A DNA stretch of 64,000 nt, taken from Methanoregula sp. (GTDB lineage: Archaea; Halobacteriota; Methanomicrobia; Methanomicrobiales; Methanospirillaceae). The notes under the pieces are model-generated. The model made no database searches and was not told the DNA's origin. It worked only from the letters and a program-made list of their open reading frames with translations. The stretch spans positions 22,113 through 86,112 of the forward strand of contig JAJRCF010000009.1 in assembly GCA_028679075.1 (NCBI GenBank). Reading direction: 5' to 3'. Position 1 is the first letter of the stretch. Every line of letters begins with the position of its first letter. Positions 44,085 to 54,224 of the stretch are shown piece by piece. Position numbers and translations under genes: made by a program.

Positions 44085-44621
44085 TCATGATACACCACCG
44101 GTATAGGTAATAATAATCTGATAACTGTGATCTGTCGTCAAATGTGGATCAGTATAGGCAAGAGTCTGCCGGTATGTAATGGGAATATTTGAAAAGGTGC
44201 CGGTTGTTGATGAGGTTACAATATCCTGATTGTTATTGTCCAACGCTGAGACTAACAAGCCAGTGTACCCTGTCCCGGTTCCTCCCTGAACACTCAAATT
44301 AGATCCAAGAACTTTCGGATTCGAGACATATTGTGCTCCATCCCATTCGACCATTCGGCCAGCATAGGATTGTGGTTTTCCATTATTGGAGTTGTCTTTT
44401 ACTTTTACGGTCCACCCTGTGGCATCAGGTGATACCGTTACTGTTAACGTAACAGTGTCATTCATGTTATTGCCTGGTTTCATAGCCCAGTTTGTAGGGG
44501 GAGTTCCACCCAGGGAAATATCAATCGTGGCAGCAGATACGGGAATGATGAGTACTACCAGAATCAACGATGCACAGATTGTAAATCTAACAATGTGGGA
44601 TTCCCAAAAACGGTTGCTCAT
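44085..44621 (-). CDS. small secreted WxL-like protein (copy 2)
   Basis: 178 aa from ATG 44621. Signal peptide ending near VIIPVSA. The mature part opens TIDISLGGTPPTNWAMKPG and has the pair W-x-x-x-P and GWTVKVKD, then a C-terminal beta strand HSYQIIITYTGG. Length, signal and strand pattern match the product at 44683-45252, so the two are paralogues. The pattern recalls the WxL domain (Trp-x-Leu, GW-x-V), though the second WxL motif is weak. No anchor, so probably bound to other surface proteins. Confidence 0.75.
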   Translation of the reverse strand: MSNRFWESHIVRFTICASLILVVLIIPVSAATIDISLGGTPPTNWAMKPGNNMNDTVTLTVTVSPDATGWTVKVKDNSNNGKPQSYAGRMVEWDGAQYVSNPKVLGSNLSVQGGTGTGYTGLLVSALDNNNQDIVTSSTTGTFSNIPITYRQTLAYTDPHLTTDHSYQIIITYTGGVS

Positions 44622-44682
44622 AGTGATCACTTAAATGACGATGTTGCGATTAGATTAAAAAAATTATTTATCGATACTAATA

Positions 44683-45252
44683 TCAGGCCGGTGTCCCGAC
44701 AAATGTAACGACAATTTTATAGACGTGGTTATCAGCAAGTACCGGGTCACCGGTATAGGAAACTGCCTGTGTGAACGTAAGGTCTCCGTCATATGTTGAT
44801 GTAGCGGAAGCCCCGTTGACTATATAGTTTGCAGCAGCACCCGACAATGTTACATCTCCCACTGCGGCACCTGCTCCGTTTACGCCTCCAGGTGCGCTGA
44901 TCACTAATGCTGCATCCATGGATCCGGCATCAGCTACGTAGGCACCGGCTGCACTTACCGCTTCCTGCATTCTACCGGCAGCTACCTGTTTACCGTCACC
45001 CATCGCATCAACAACAGCGACATGCCAGCCGGCCGTGTTTGCCTTAACTACAAGATCTACCGAGGTAGAATCAGTTACACTTGGCGGTGTAAGCGTCCAT
45101 GCAGTTAATGTGCCCTCAACCGATACATCAATCGTGGCCTCCGCATTACCTGCAACGGTTGCGGTGGTACTGTCCGCCGCCATCACCGGCGCAGCCATCG
45201 CGGCGAGCGCTATGATCAATACTCCAACCAGAATCATTGATTTCGTTTTCAT
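44683..45252 (-). CDS. small secreted WxL-like protein (copy 1)
   Basis: 189 aa from ATG 45252, seven bases after GGAGTG; earlier in-frame starts reach 45282. Signal peptide MKTKSMILVGVLIIALAAMAA, cut near VMA-AD. The mature part begins with ATIDVSVEGTLTAWTLTPPS, then VVKANTAGWHVAVVD, and closes DNHVYKIVVTFVGTPA. The AWTL and GWHV pair is WxL-like. It is Ala/Gly/Val-rich with no Cys. It is first of the four-gene surface cluster, with a long leader that contains a perfect palindrome. Confidence 0.75.
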   Translation of the reverse strand: MKTKSMILVGVLIIALAAMAAPVMAADSTTATVAGNAEATIDVSVEGTLTAWTLTPPSVTDSTSVDLVVKANTAGWHVAVVDAMGDGKQVAAGRMQEAVSAAGAYVADAGSMDAALVISAPGGVNGAGAAVGDVTLSGAAANYIVNGASATSTYDGDLTFTQAVSYTGDPVLADNHVYKIVVTFVGTPA

Positions 45253-45815
45253 CCTTTTGCACTCCATTGATCTTTCGATCAATAGCTAAAATAATTCCTG
45301 AATAATTAAGCCCGGGTCTATGGTTCAAATTTTGAACCGAGCTGATCTCTGGGAAAAACGGGTGAAATCTCCAGAATTCCGCGAATTTTTGTGCGAACAA
45401 AAACCAGGATCTTTTCCGGATATATATTTGATTAATGAGAAATTTTAGCATAAAACCAAAATATCAGTTTCAGGTTTAAAAAATATAATATAAATACAGA
45501 TACTAGAAAATCAAAACTGGACCCAAATCCGGTTAACTAAGCTCCTCAGGCAGACCCGGAAAAATCCCCCCTTTTCGCTCATTTTTGTGTGCGCGTTCGT
45601 CAGACGAAATTTTTGATATTTCCAATATTTGTGTTCCCTTGCTATTACCTCCCGCATGTTAGGAACGAGGCATGTCACTTCATTGAAAAAAGAATTCAGG
45701 TATTTACCTGAGCGGATATGCAGGGTCCATCGCGTGGGGAACGCGGGACCAGCGATCCTAGTTAAAACCGGATATTCGTGTAATAATGAGAAAATCGAAG
45801 AGAAAAATGGGGATA
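45253..45815. other. long leader and intergenic region between thrS and the surface cluster
   Basis: About 560 bases. Read leftward there is a TATA-like GGATATATATTTG complement at 45417-45430, then the palindrome GGTTCAAA-T-TTTGAACC (45322-45338) in the presumed leader. Further right are the palindrome TTCGTC-A-GACGAA (45596-45608) and a GGTCC/GGACC hairpin with paired CGCG (about 45722-45752) just past the thrS stop. No gene is seen. Confidence 0.5.
45322..45338. promoter_or_regulatory. perfect 8-1-8 palindrome in the leader of the surface cluster
   Basis: GGTTCAAA, T, TTTGAACC: 70 bases before the ATG at 45252 and after the TATA-like box. Could be an operator or a leader hairpin controlling highly expressed envelope genes. 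Confidence 0.45.
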
Positions 45816-47648
45816 TCAGATATACCGGGCCTTCAGCGAAAGCTTCCGGGGAGTATAGAGTGGGCGGAACGGCTTGCCTTCCGTGTCCTTCTTCACCGCT
45901 GCGACCAGCGCCTCGGTCGTGAGCTGCTCCTTGAACGGCTTGTTGGGCTGGGACTTCTTCCGCACTGTGACGGTCAGCTTCTTCGAGGCAATTTCCTCAT
46001 CCCCTATTACAATCACATAGGGAATCCAGTCCATGCCAGCCTCGCGGACCTTCTTGCCCACGCTCTCCTCGCGGTCATCGAGATCGCACCGGACCTGTGC
46101 GGCATTGATCGCGTTGCAGATTTCGGCAGCAAACGCACCATGGCGCTCGGCAACCGGGATCACCCGGACCTGCGTTGGCGAGAGCCAGGTCGGGAGGGCG
46201 GGGACTTCCTGCGTTGAGATGTTCTCCAGGATTGCGCACATCACGCGCTCGACGCTGCCCGTTGGGGAGCAGTGGAGGATTGGCGGGTGGACGGGAGTGC
46301 CGTCTTCCTTGTGGTACTTGATGTTGAACCGGGTCGAGCTCTCGACATCGATCTGGACGGTCGGGTTCTCGATCGGGCGCTTCTGGCCATCGATTGCCGC
46401 GAGGTCGATCTTGGCAACCCAGTAGTGGACGCGGTCGGAGAGGATCTCGATGAGCATCGGGCAGTTGGATTCCTTGACGATCTTCCTGACCCATGCCTCG
46501 TTCTCATCATAGAATGCCTTCGTGCACCGGAACGCGGCAACGAGCTCGGTCTCGAAGTCCTTGCCGGTCTGCCATCCCATGGCAAGCTGCTCCTCGAAGC
46601 ACTTGAGGGCCTGCGGCATGTCAAGGCAGAGCGAGTGCATGTCGGGCATGGTGAAGCACCGGAGACGCTTCAAGCCAATGACATATCCCTTCTGCTCGTG
46701 GCGGAAGGAGTACGTGGAGAGCTCGTACATCTTCATCGGCAGGTGGTTGGGTGAGATGTGCATGTCGCGCATGATCGAGAACATGCCGAAACAGGCCGCG
46801 AACCGGAGCATCATGTCCCGGTTGTTGGACTTGAAGCGGTACTGGCGCTCGCCGAACTTTGCGGCGTGCTCGCAGATCGCCTTGTCGCCAAGGTCGTACA
46901 TAACCGGGGTCTCGACGGGTGAGCCGCCGTAGTCCAGCACGAGCCGGAGCACGTAGTCCGCAAGCAGGTCGCGAACGATCTTGCCCTTGGGCATCCACCG
47001 GAGACAGCCGACATCGCTTGCGGGTTCGTAATCCACGAGTTCCTTTGAGCGCATCAGGTCAACATGGGCCGGGTCTCCGCCGACCGGGACCGCAACGCCA
47101 AGTTCTTTCTTGACCATGCAGCCGAACGGGGAGTCATCGAGGTACTCCTTGTAGTCATGCTGTTTCCCGTCGGGGGTCATCACGAACCAGTCGTGGGTGA
47201 CCTCTTTCTTCGCGGGTTTGACCGTGGTCTCTCCGGGGATAATGGTCTTGGAGAGTTCCGAGAGCGGGTGGCCCTTGCACGAGAGCTTGAAGGACTTGTA
47301 CCAGCCGAATGGGGCACGCTTGACGGCAAACCCTTCCCCTTCAAGGCCGGTCTTCAGTGCATTGAGCACCGTGATCGCGGTCTGGGGCGAGGAGAGATCG
47401 CTTGACAGGTGGGCGTACGGGTAGACCACGATCTTGGTGACATTTACCTGCCCGGCAGTCTTTTTAATCTCCTCGATTCCCTGGAGGATTACGCCTTCGA
47501 GGTCTTCCTCATCGATAGATTCCACGGCGCAGAAAACCGTGAGTGCCTCGGTCTCCTTATCCGAGAGGACGGAACACTCCTCTGCCATCTTTGTCTTCTT
47601 TTTGGCTTCGTATTCTATGTAGTCTGAATGAATGAGAAGAAGTCGCAT
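45816..47648 (-). CDS. thrS: threonyl-tRNA synthetase, archaeal type
   Basis: 610 aa. The N-terminal about 140 residues ([20 protein letters not shown]) are the archaeal D-Tyr-deacylase-like editing domain rather than the bacterial TGS/N2 domains. The class II catalytic core follows, with motif 2 [14 protein letters not shown] and motif 3 [12 protein letters not shown], and then a C-terminal anticodon-binding domain ([14 protein letters not shown] onward). It charges tRNA-Thr and clears mischarged serine. It is the last gene of a long leftward run that also holds the tRNA-amidation genes. Confidence 0.97.
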   Translation of the reverse strand: MRLLLIHSDYIEYEAKKKTKMAEECSVLSDKETEALTVFCAVESIDEEDLEGVILQGIEEIKKTAGQVNVTKIVVYPYAHLSSDLSSPQTAITVLNALKTGLEGEGFAVKRAPFGWYKSFKLSCKGHPLSELSKTIIPGETTVKPAKKEVTHDWFVMTPDGKQHDYKEYLDDSPFGCMVKKELGVAVPVGGDPAHVDLMRSKELVDYEPASDVGCLRWMPKGKIVRDLLADYVLRLVLDYGGSPVETPVMYDLGDKAICEHAAKFGERQYRFKSNNRDMMLRFAACFGMFSIMRDMHISPNHLPMKMYELSTYSFRHEQKGYVIGLKRLRCFTMPDMHSLCLDMPQALKCFEEQLAMGWQTGKDFETELVAAFRCTKAFYDENEAWVRKIVKESNCPMLIEILSDRVHYWVAKIDLAAIDGQKRPIENPTVQIDVESSTRFNIKYHKEDGTPVHPPILHCSPTGSVERVMCAILENISTQEVPALPTWLSPTQVRVIPVAERHGAFAAEICNAINAAQVRCDLDDREESVGKKVREAGMDWIPYVIVIGDEEIASKKLTVTVRKKSQPNKPFKEQLTTEALVAAVKKDTEGKPFRPLYTPRKLSLKARYI

Positions 47649-47737
47649 TGATTCATCTCCGATCCGGTATGATCATCCGTATAAAATGGGTTTTCCCGGT
47701 ATTTATAGTGCTAAACATCGTTCACCGGATATCCGCA

Positions 47738-48298
47738 TCATTTGACCGCTTTTTTATTCCCGTGGTACCGCGAGAGCGTAGCCGAGCGCTGGCCAAGGTA
47801 CTTGGCATCGGCCTTTTTGTCGTACGGATTCTCCGCCCGCTCGGTGGTGTAGAAGACCAGCTGGCCGATCGGCATCCCTGCGTATACTTTAACCGGGCGC
47901 GAGTTGACGTTCGCCATTTCCAGCGTAATCGTGCCACGGAACCCGGCATCGATCCAGCCACCGGTCTGGTGGAGGGTGACTCCGAGCCGGGCAATGCTGG
48001 ACTTGCCCTCGATGGTGGCAACGATGTTGTCGGGCAGGCCGATACATTCCAGCGTCTCGGCAAGGATGAACTGCCCCGGATTCAGGATAAAGGAATCATC
48101 GTGTGTCTCCTCAACGTCCGCGGTAACACTCTCCTTGTCGTACGGATCGATAACTTTTGTTCCCGGCTTGTACCATACAAAGTGACTGCCAAGCCGGATG
48201 TCCACTGAGTTTGGCTGGACGAGTTTTTCGTCATAAGGATCGATTTTGATATGGCCCCGGGCAATGCGGTCGCGGAGCTGCCAGTCTACGAGAATCAT
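47738..48298 (-). CDS. dcd: dCTP deaminase
   Basis: 186 aa from ATG 48298 (GTG 48304 is also open). Trimeric dUTPase-fold motifs: [11 protein letters not shown], the nucleotide-binding [25 protein letters not shown] with the catalytic Glu in TLEMAN, and the C-terminal closing stretch. It converts dCTP to dUTP for thymidylate synthesis; a bifunctional dCTP deaminase/dUTPase form exists in methanogens and cannot be told apart here. It lies between thrS and a tRNA methylase gene. Confidence 0.93.
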   Translation of the reverse strand: MILVDWQLRDRIARGHIKIDPYDEKLVQPNSVDIRLGSHFVWYKPGTKVIDPYDKESVTADVEETHDDSFILNPGQFILAETLECIGLPDNIVATIEGKSSIARLGVTLHQTGGWIDAGFRGTITLEMANVNSRPVKVYAGMPIGQLVFYTTERAENPYDKKADAKYLGQRSATLSRYHGNKKAVK

Positions 48299-48361
48299 CG
48301 GCACTATGATGGGCGCTGATCAAAGATAAGAGGATCTTCATGTTGCGGGGTGGCAAAGGGG

Positions 48362-49117
48362 CTACTCATCTGTCCCGTCATCGTCCACCAAATTCTTCTT
48401 ACCTGTCTTGTCCCGGTCCAGCAGCGAGGGATCGATATGCCACTCACTCCGGCGCAGGAGGCCGTGGAGCGTGCTCGCCTCGCGGGTGGTCAGGTTTGCC
48501 CGCCCAAGGATCCTGCGGATGAGGATCATCGTGTTCTCCCGCTTGAAGGCCGGATGGTGGATCTCGTCCAGGTACCGGTCGATATGCCGGTACAGGTACT
48601 CCATGTCCTGCGGAGGGGCAAGCCGGATCTCCGGCAGCGGAAGGTCCGAGAGTTCGTAGCAGACCACCCCCACCGCGTGCGAGAGGTTGAGGATTGGGTA
48701 ATCCTCGTGCGTCGGGATGGTACAGATCATGTCGCTGCGTTTGACTTCTTCATTGTTGAGCCCCCAGTTCTCACGGCCAAACAGGATCGAGATCCGCCCG
48801 TCCACATCCCTGATCCGCTCGCGGAGTTCCTTAGGGGAATAAAACGGCATCCGCATCGCATGGCAGACCGATTTGCTCACCTCACCGGTCGTTGCAATGA
48901 CGATGTTGCTCCGGGCAAACACGTCTTCAATGGTGCAGACTTCGGCGGTTTTCAGCACGTCCTGCGCATGCGATGCCCGGCCCTTTGCCTCCTCGCCGAG
49001 CCTGCATGGGTTGATGAGGACGAGCCGGGTAAACCCGAAGTTCTTCATCACCCGTGCGGCAAACCCAACGTTGCCTTCGTAGATGGGTTCGACAAGGACG
49101 ATGTCAATCTCGGGCAT
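48362..49117 (-). CDS. trmJ: TrmJ/SpoU-family RNA 2'-O-methyltransferase
   Basis: 251 aa. SPOUT knot signs: VEPIYEGNVGFAARVMKNFG at the N-terminus, LFGRENWGLNNEE, and the SAM-binding YPILNLSHAVGVVCYEL. An about 70-residue C-terminal helical domain matches TrmJ length. It probably methylates the ribose at tRNA position 32. It is only 8 bases from the GGGP synthase gene, so the two are co-transcribed. Confidence 0.88.
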   Translation of the reverse strand: MPEIDIVLVEPIYEGNVGFAARVMKNFGFTRLVLINPCRLGEEAKGRASHAQDVLKTAEVCTIEDVFARSNIVIATTGEVSKSVCHAMRMPFYSPKELRERIRDVDGRISILFGRENWGLNNEEVKRSDMICTIPTHEDYPILNLSHAVGVVCYELSDLPLPEIRLAPPQDMEYLYRHIDRYLDEIHHPAFKRENTMILIRRILGRANLTTREASTLHGLLRRSEWHIDPSLLDRDKTGKKNLVDDDGTDE

Positions 49118-49125
49118 AAAAAAGA

Positions 49126-49812
49126 TTACTGGACCGCGTCGACGGTCGCCTTCAGGACCGACGCGCCCTGGTCATACACCGCATTCCCGACTACGATCGT
49201 GTCGGCGTATTTCCCCATCTGTGCAGCCTTCTCCGCGGAATTGATCCCGCCGCCATAATAGAGAACGGACTTGTCGATCGCGTCCGAGGCCGCTTTCACA
49301 ACCAGCGGGTCGCCGAACATGCCGCTGTATTCGATATAGACGATGGGGAAATGGAAGTAGTGGTCAGCAACGGAGGTATATGCAGCAACCTCTTCGGCCT
49401 TGAGGTCACAGCGGGATTTTGTTACTTTCCCTACCGATGAATTTGGATTAAGGACAATGTAGGCTTCGGGGATGATATACTCCCAGGGGATTTTTCCCTG
49501 CTGGAGTTGTACCCACGCCCGGTGCTTCCCGACGATCCACTGGACATCGGTCGTATTCATCACGCTGGGGACAAAAACGTAATCGATCCCCTGCATGAGG
49601 ATTGCGTCGGGGCTGGCCGGTTCCATGACCAGCGGCAGGTCGTAGGCCTTCACCTGTTTCTGGAGTGCGGCAAGGTTCTCCTGCGTGACGTTGAGCGTGC
49701 CCGAGAGCATCAGGGCATCCGTGCCGCTTGCGGCAATGGCATCGATGTCACCGGGTTTCAGCTGCTTGTCAGGATCGAGTTTGGTCACATGCACCCAGTC
49801 TTTCCATTTCAT
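49126..49812 (-). CDS. geranylgeranylglyceryl phosphate synthase
   Basis: 228 aa from ATG 49812. PcrB/GGGPS TIM barrel: WVHVTKLDPDKQL near the N-terminus, ALMLSGTLNVT, the YIEYSGMFGDP strand, and the phosphate-binding YYGGGINSAEKA and VVGNAVYD at the end. It joins sn-glycerol-1-phosphate to geranylgeranyl diphosphate, the first step of archaeal membrane lipid synthesis. The open frame continues to 49902 but the extra part is not family-like. It lies downstream of topA in the same direction. Confidence 0.95.
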   Translation of the reverse strand: MKWKDWVHVTKLDPDKQLKPGDIDAIAASGTDALMLSGTLNVTQENLAALQKQVKAYDLPLVMEPASPDAILMQGIDYVFVPSVMNTTDVQWIVGKHRAWVQLQQGKIPWEYIIPEAYIVLNPNSSVGKVTKSRCDLKAEEVAAYTSVADHYFHFPIVYIEYSGMFGDPLVVKAASDAIDKSVLYYGGGINSAEKAAQMGKYADTIVVGNAVYDQGASVLKATVDAVQ

Positions 49813-49934
49813 CGTAATCGCAGTACCATTGGCGCTTCCCCCACATATACCGGTATCCCTGCCAGCATGGTAAGAATGGCTGGGGAATGACAAGGAAATC
49901 AATGGTGGTCGGACCGACCCGGGAAAAAAAGGAT

Positions 49935-52763
49935 TCAGAGCTGGATAACTGATGTATCTTTTTTCTTCTGGAGGGCTTTCTGGAACTCCCCGATTTTTGC
50001 CTCCGGGATACCGCTCTTTCCGGCAACCTCTGCAGCATTCGCAGCGAGGAGTGATCCGGCATCGATGATGTCGGCCCTGAACAATTTTTCGAGCATGGAC
50101 TCGCTTAACCCCCTGATTGCCAGCAATTGTTTCTTGCCGCGTTCGATCTGGAGTTTGGAAAATTTCTTCGGGACTGGTTTGTTGAGGTATGTACAGACTT
50201 TCTCGACATGCCGCTGGACCGTACCGAGTGACATCCCCGTCATCTTGCTCAGTGTAGCAGGGGGGTGGGCACAGAATGATTCGGGTTCGATGATGCCCGC
50301 GGTTACATATTTTTTCAGGCTCACTGCAGGTATGCCGATCTCCCTGAGTATCTGGCTGTTGTATACGATCTTTGCATCGGTGAGCAGCTGCTCAGCTTCT
50401 GCATCGCTGACCCCTGCCTTCTTCAGAGTAGCAGGGTCTGCCTTTGCAAGGAGTGAAAGCTCGGAGATCCCGGCCTCCTTGAGGGCGGTCAGGATCTTTG
50501 CAGAACTGCGCCCCCTGCGGGGGATGATGCGCTCGCGCATGAACTTGCGGCATTCCGAGCGCCGGCGCAGTTTTTCGAGGACAAGGCCCGCTTCGTGGAT
50601 AAGCGTCGCGGCACGGTCCGCGGGGATCCCAAGTTTTCTGGTAAGGACTTCGGGTGTACTGCGTGCAAGTTCAGCCACCGTATAGATGTGGCTGGCCTGG
50701 ATCCTGTCCACCAGTTCCTTGTCAGCTGATGGGATCTCTGATAAGGACTCGCGGTTTGAATTGATCTGGTGGCAGAGGGGGCAGCCGATATCCCACGGGC
50801 GTGCCCCTTTCCGCACGAGCCGGACAAAGTTAAGCTGGTGTTTCTCGCATTTCTCATCGGTGCGGACGGCAAAGCCCCACTGTGCCATCGGCAGGCCGAT
50901 ATTGAAGGTGCATTCGGGATAGCGCGAACAGCCGATAAACTGGGTGTTGCCGCGGAGGTGCTTGATCGCAAGCGTCCCGCCGCAGACCGGGCATTTGCCC
51001 AGGTTCATCTCCTCGGCCGTCCGGTCCCGTATGTCATCACCAATCACCTGCTGGTTTGCCTCGAGCTGGTCGAAAGCATGGTGGAGCATCTCACGGGACT
51101 CCTTGATCACATCCTCCCGCGTCCTCTGGCTCTGCTTGATCAGCTGCATGTGCGATTCAAGGGTCTGGGTCATCACAGGTTTTGTGATCGTATCGGCATG
51201 CTGCTCGAGCGCTTCGGTCACGACCCTGCCGACAAGCGTCGGGCGTAACGGTGTCCCTTCCACGTATTTCCGGGATACCAGTTTTGCAATCACTTCATGC
51301 CGTGTGCTCTTGGTGCCGAGGCCGAGTTCCTCCATCCGCTGGATCAGTTTGCTCTGGGTGTAGCGGGCGGGAGGTTGCGTCTCCTTCTCATCTAGCGTGA
51401 CATTCCTGATCGGGAGGTGTTCCCCGTTAACAAACTCCGGGAGGAGCGTCTCACGTGCTTCGCTGAACGGGTACACCGCGTGCCAGCCGGGTTCGATCAG
51501 TTGTCCGCCGGTCGTGGTGTACTCTTCCCCGTTTGCATCGAAGAGGATCTTGAGGGTCTTCCACGAGGCGTCGGGCGCAAGGGTGGCGAGGAACCGCCGC
51601 AGCACGAGCTCGTACACCCTGAACGCGTCATCTCCCAGCTGCTCGCGGGTCGCCCCGCCGGTCGGGTGGATTGGCGGGTGGTCTGTAGAGGACTTCTTGC
51701 CCCGGGTCGGGACCGCACGGCGGTTCGCCATCACCCATTCGACATCCTTCTTAAACGGGGAATTCCTGAGTGTTTTTAAAATCCCGTCGATATCCAGCGA
51801 CGGGGGGTACACGGTATTGTCGGTCCTCGGGTACGAGATGAAACCGTTCATGTACAGGTCTTCGGCAATGCGCATCGCGTTCGCAGCAGAGAGCCCGAGC
51901 CGGGCAGCTGCGACGATATACGTGGTGGTATCGAATGGTGAGGGGGCCCGGTCCTGCTTGGTCCCAAATTTCACGTCTTTGACCACGAGTGGCGTTTTCG
52001 TCCGGTCCCGTGCCAGTTCGGCAACCGCTTTCTCGTGGAACCGGCCGTTCGTGTGCCGGGCCTCGATCACTTCGCCTTTCTTCTCAAAGTCAAGGGATAA
52101 CTGCCAGTATTTCTCCGGGACAAAGGCCTCGATCTCCTTCTCCCGGTCAACGATCATCGAGAGGGTAGGTGTCTGCACCCGGCCGACCGAGAGGATGTTC
52201 TGGCCCCCGCGGCGGGCGGCCAGAGAGATGAACCGGGTGAGGGATGCCCCCCACATCAGGTCGATCGACTGGCGTGCCTCTCCGGCAGCGGCAAGCGCAA
52301 AATCAAGGTCAGTGGTGTTGGTGAAGGCATGGCGGAGTTCCTGTGCCGTGATCGCAGAGAAACGGGCCCGGTCGATCGTGACCTTCGGGTTGACGGCCCT
52401 TACTAACTCGTAGGCTTCCTTTCCTATGAGTTCTCCTTCCGTATCAAAATCCGTGGCAATCGTGACCCGGTCTGCCTTCCGCGAGAGTTTCTGGAGCAGG
52501 GAGACGATCTTCTTCTCGGTCGGGATCTTGATGGTCTTTGCATCGATCAAGTGGCGGGGAGTCGCGTCCTCGCTGCGCCAGTTGGAATATCCCGGCTCGA
52601 AGTCGATTTCAACGACATGGCCGCGGAGACCGACCGTTGTCGTGTCGCCGTAACTATAGGTAGAAACGCCGGCGTCCTTGTACTCGGTGATCTTCTTTCC
52701 TTCGGAAAGGATCTCGGCGATGCGGCGTGCCGAGATGTTCTTCTCTGCAACGATCAGGTGCAC
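49935..52763 (-). CDS. topA: DNA topoisomerase I (type IA)
   Basis: 942 aa. Toprim at the N-terminus (LIVAEKNISARRIAEIL; ATDFDTEGELIG), the central SVGRVQTPTLSMI region, and the active-site Tyr in FISYPRTDNTVY (about 312). After residue 580 there is a four-Cys zinc ribbon (CPVCGG ... CSRYPEC) and a second Cys pair CPLC. The last 300 residues are repeated helix-hairpin-helix-like units. It relaxes negative supercoils. It starts 5 bases after the gatB stop. Confidence 0.96.
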   Translation of the reverse strand: MHLIVAEKNISARRIAEILSEGKKITEYKDAGVSTYSYGDTTTVGLRGHVVEIDFEPGYSNWRSEDATPRHLIDAKTIKIPTEKKIVSLLQKLSRKADRVTIATDFDTEGELIGKEAYELVRAVNPKVTIDRARFSAITAQELRHAFTNTTDLDFALAAAGEARQSIDLMWGASLTRFISLAARRGGQNILSVGRVQTPTLSMIVDREKEIEAFVPEKYWQLSLDFEKKGEVIEARHTNGRFHEKAVAELARDRTKTPLVVKDVKFGTKQDRAPSPFDTTTYIVAAARLGLSAANAMRIAEDLYMNGFISYPRTDNTVYPPSLDIDGILKTLRNSPFKKDVEWVMANRRAVPTRGKKSSTDHPPIHPTGGATREQLGDDAFRVYELVLRRFLATLAPDASWKTLKILFDANGEEYTTTGGQLIEPGWHAVYPFSEARETLLPEFVNGEHLPIRNVTLDEKETQPPARYTQSKLIQRMEELGLGTKSTRHEVIAKLVSRKYVEGTPLRPTLVGRVVTEALEQHADTITKPVMTQTLESHMQLIKQSQRTREDVIKESREMLHHAFDQLEANQQVIGDDIRDRTAEEMNLGKCPVCGGTLAIKHLRGNTQFIGCSRYPECTFNIGLPMAQWGFAVRTDEKCEKHQLNFVRLVRKGARPWDIGCPLCHQINSNRESLSEIPSADKELVDRIQASHIYTVAELARSTPEVLTRKLGIPADRAATLIHEAGLVLEKLRRRSECRKFMRERIIPRRGRSSAKILTALKEAGISELSLLAKADPATLKKAGVSDAEAEQLLTDAKIVYNSQILREIGIPAVSLKKYVTAGIIEPESFCAHPPATLSKMTGMSLGTVQRHVEKVCTYLNKPVPKKFSKLQIERGKKQLLAIRGLSESMLEKLFRADIIDAGSLLAANAAEVAGKSGIPEAKIGEFQKALQKKKDTSVIQL

Positions 52764-52768
52764 GGGTG

Positions 52769-54223
52769 TTACGCCCCCCTCTTTTTCAGCGCTTCGGCAA
52801 GCATCCTGTTCAGCTCAGCGGGATCGGCCTTGCCACGCGTCTTTTTCATGACCTGTCCTACAAGGAAGTTGAGCGCCCCGCCTTTGCCGGCCCGGTAATC
52901 CTCAAGAGCCTTGGGGTTTTCGTTGATCGCCTCTTCGATTGCCGCGGTAATGGCACCGGTATCGCCTGCGGTCTTTGCAAGATTGAGGCGCTTCACGATA
53001 GCGTCAGGAGTTTCTGCCATCTCCCCTTTCAGGAGCTGGTCGAGGATCACACGGAGGACTTCCACACCGCTTTTGTCGGTGATGGTCCCTGCTTTTAAGA
53101 GCAGGACAAGCCCGGTTATGGCGGCAGGATCCACGTTGTCGAGGCTCATGTCCCGGTAATTCAGTTCCCCAATCAGGGTGTCGGCGATCCAGGTGGAGGC
53201 AAGCGGTGATAAGCCTGGCTTGTCGGATGCAACGACCTTCTCAAAGAAGTTGGCAAGTTTCAGCTCCCCGGTCAGGGTCCGGGCATGGTTGAGCGAGCAG
53301 CCGTACTCGGCCATGAACCGTTCGCGGCGGGCATCGGGCAGTTCGGGCAGGACGATCCCATCCAGCCACGATCTCACCCGAAGGGGCCTGAGGTCCGGCT
53401 CGGGGAAGTAGCGGTAGTCATGCTCCTGCTCCTTGCTCCGGGCGGACTGGGTAACGCCACGGGCTTCAAGGTAGTGGCGGGTCTCCCGCTCGATCCGCTG
53501 ACCGCGCCGGATGAGGTTCTTCTGCCGGGTCACTTCAAACAAAAGTGCCTTTTCCACACCCTTGTAGGAGGTAATATTCTTGACTTCAACACGCTCGTGT
53601 CCTTTGATCGAGATGTTGGCATCGACACGGAGCGATCCTTCCTTCTCGGAGTCAAAGACACTGAGGTATTCCAGCGTTGCCCGGAGTTTGTTGAGGAACT
53701 TACGTGCTTCCCTGGGTGAGCGCATGTCCGGTTCGGAAACGATCTCGATGAGGGGGATGCCGGCACGGTTGTAGTCCACGAGCGAGTATTTACCCCGCTC
53801 AACATTGCCCATATGGACGAGCCGGCCCGGGTCTTCCTCGACATGGATGCGGGTAAGCCGGATTTTTCTCTCCCCGCCCTCATCGCTCTCGATCTCCAGG
53901 TATCCGCCTTCTGCGAGCGGCTTGTCGTACTGGGTGATCTGGTAGGCCTTGTCGAGATCGGGATAGAAGTAGTTCTTCCGTGAAAACTCTGATTCGTTCA
54001 GGACCTCGCAGTTGAGTGCCTTTGCCACTTTCATTGCATACTCGATTGCCCGCTTGTTGAGAGACGGCATGGCGCCGGGGAGGCCGAGGCAGATTGGGCA
54101 GACGTGGGTGTTGGGGCCGTCGCTCCGGTAATCGGTGGAGCAGCCGCAGAAGAGCTTGCTCTTCGTGTCGAGCTGGCAGTGGACTTCGAGGCCGACAATG
54201 ACCTGGTCTTCTGCATCCGCCAT
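52769..54223 (-). CDS. gatB: Asp-tRNA(Asn)/Glu-tRNA(Gln) amidotransferase subunit B
   Basis: 484 aa. Kinase-like N-half: VIVGLEVHCQLDTKSKLFCGC and THVCPICLGLPGAMPSLN (Zn-binding Cys set), RKNYFYPDLDKAYQIT, then the helical tail and YqeY-like C-terminus. GatB phosphorylates the misacylated tRNA's Asp or Glu and uses ammonia from GatA. In archaea GatCAB serves mainly Asn-tRNA, while GatDE makes Gln-tRNA. It follows gatA with one base between. Confidence 0.97.
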   Translation of the reverse strand: MADAEDQVIVGLEVHCQLDTKSKLFCGCSTDYRSDGPNTHVCPICLGLPGAMPSLNKRAIEYAMKVAKALNCEVLNESEFSRKNYFYPDLDKAYQITQYDKPLAEGGYLEIESDEGGERKIRLTRIHVEEDPGRLVHMGNVERGKYSLVDYNRAGIPLIEIVSEPDMRSPREARKFLNKLRATLEYLSVFDSEKEGSLRVDANISIKGHERVEVKNITSYKGVEKALLFEVTRQKNLIRRGQRIERETRHYLEARGVTQSARSKEQEHDYRYFPEPDLRPLRVRSWLDGIVLPELPDARRERFMAEYGCSLNHARTLTGELKLANFFEKVVASDKPGLSPLASTWIADTLIGELNYRDMSLDNVDPAAITGLVLLLKAGTITDKSGVEVLRVILDQLLKGEMAETPDAIVKRLNLAKTAGDTGAITAAIEEAINENPKALEDYRAGKGGALNFLVGQVMKKTRGKADPAELNRMLAEALKKRGA

Positions 54224-54224
54224 A

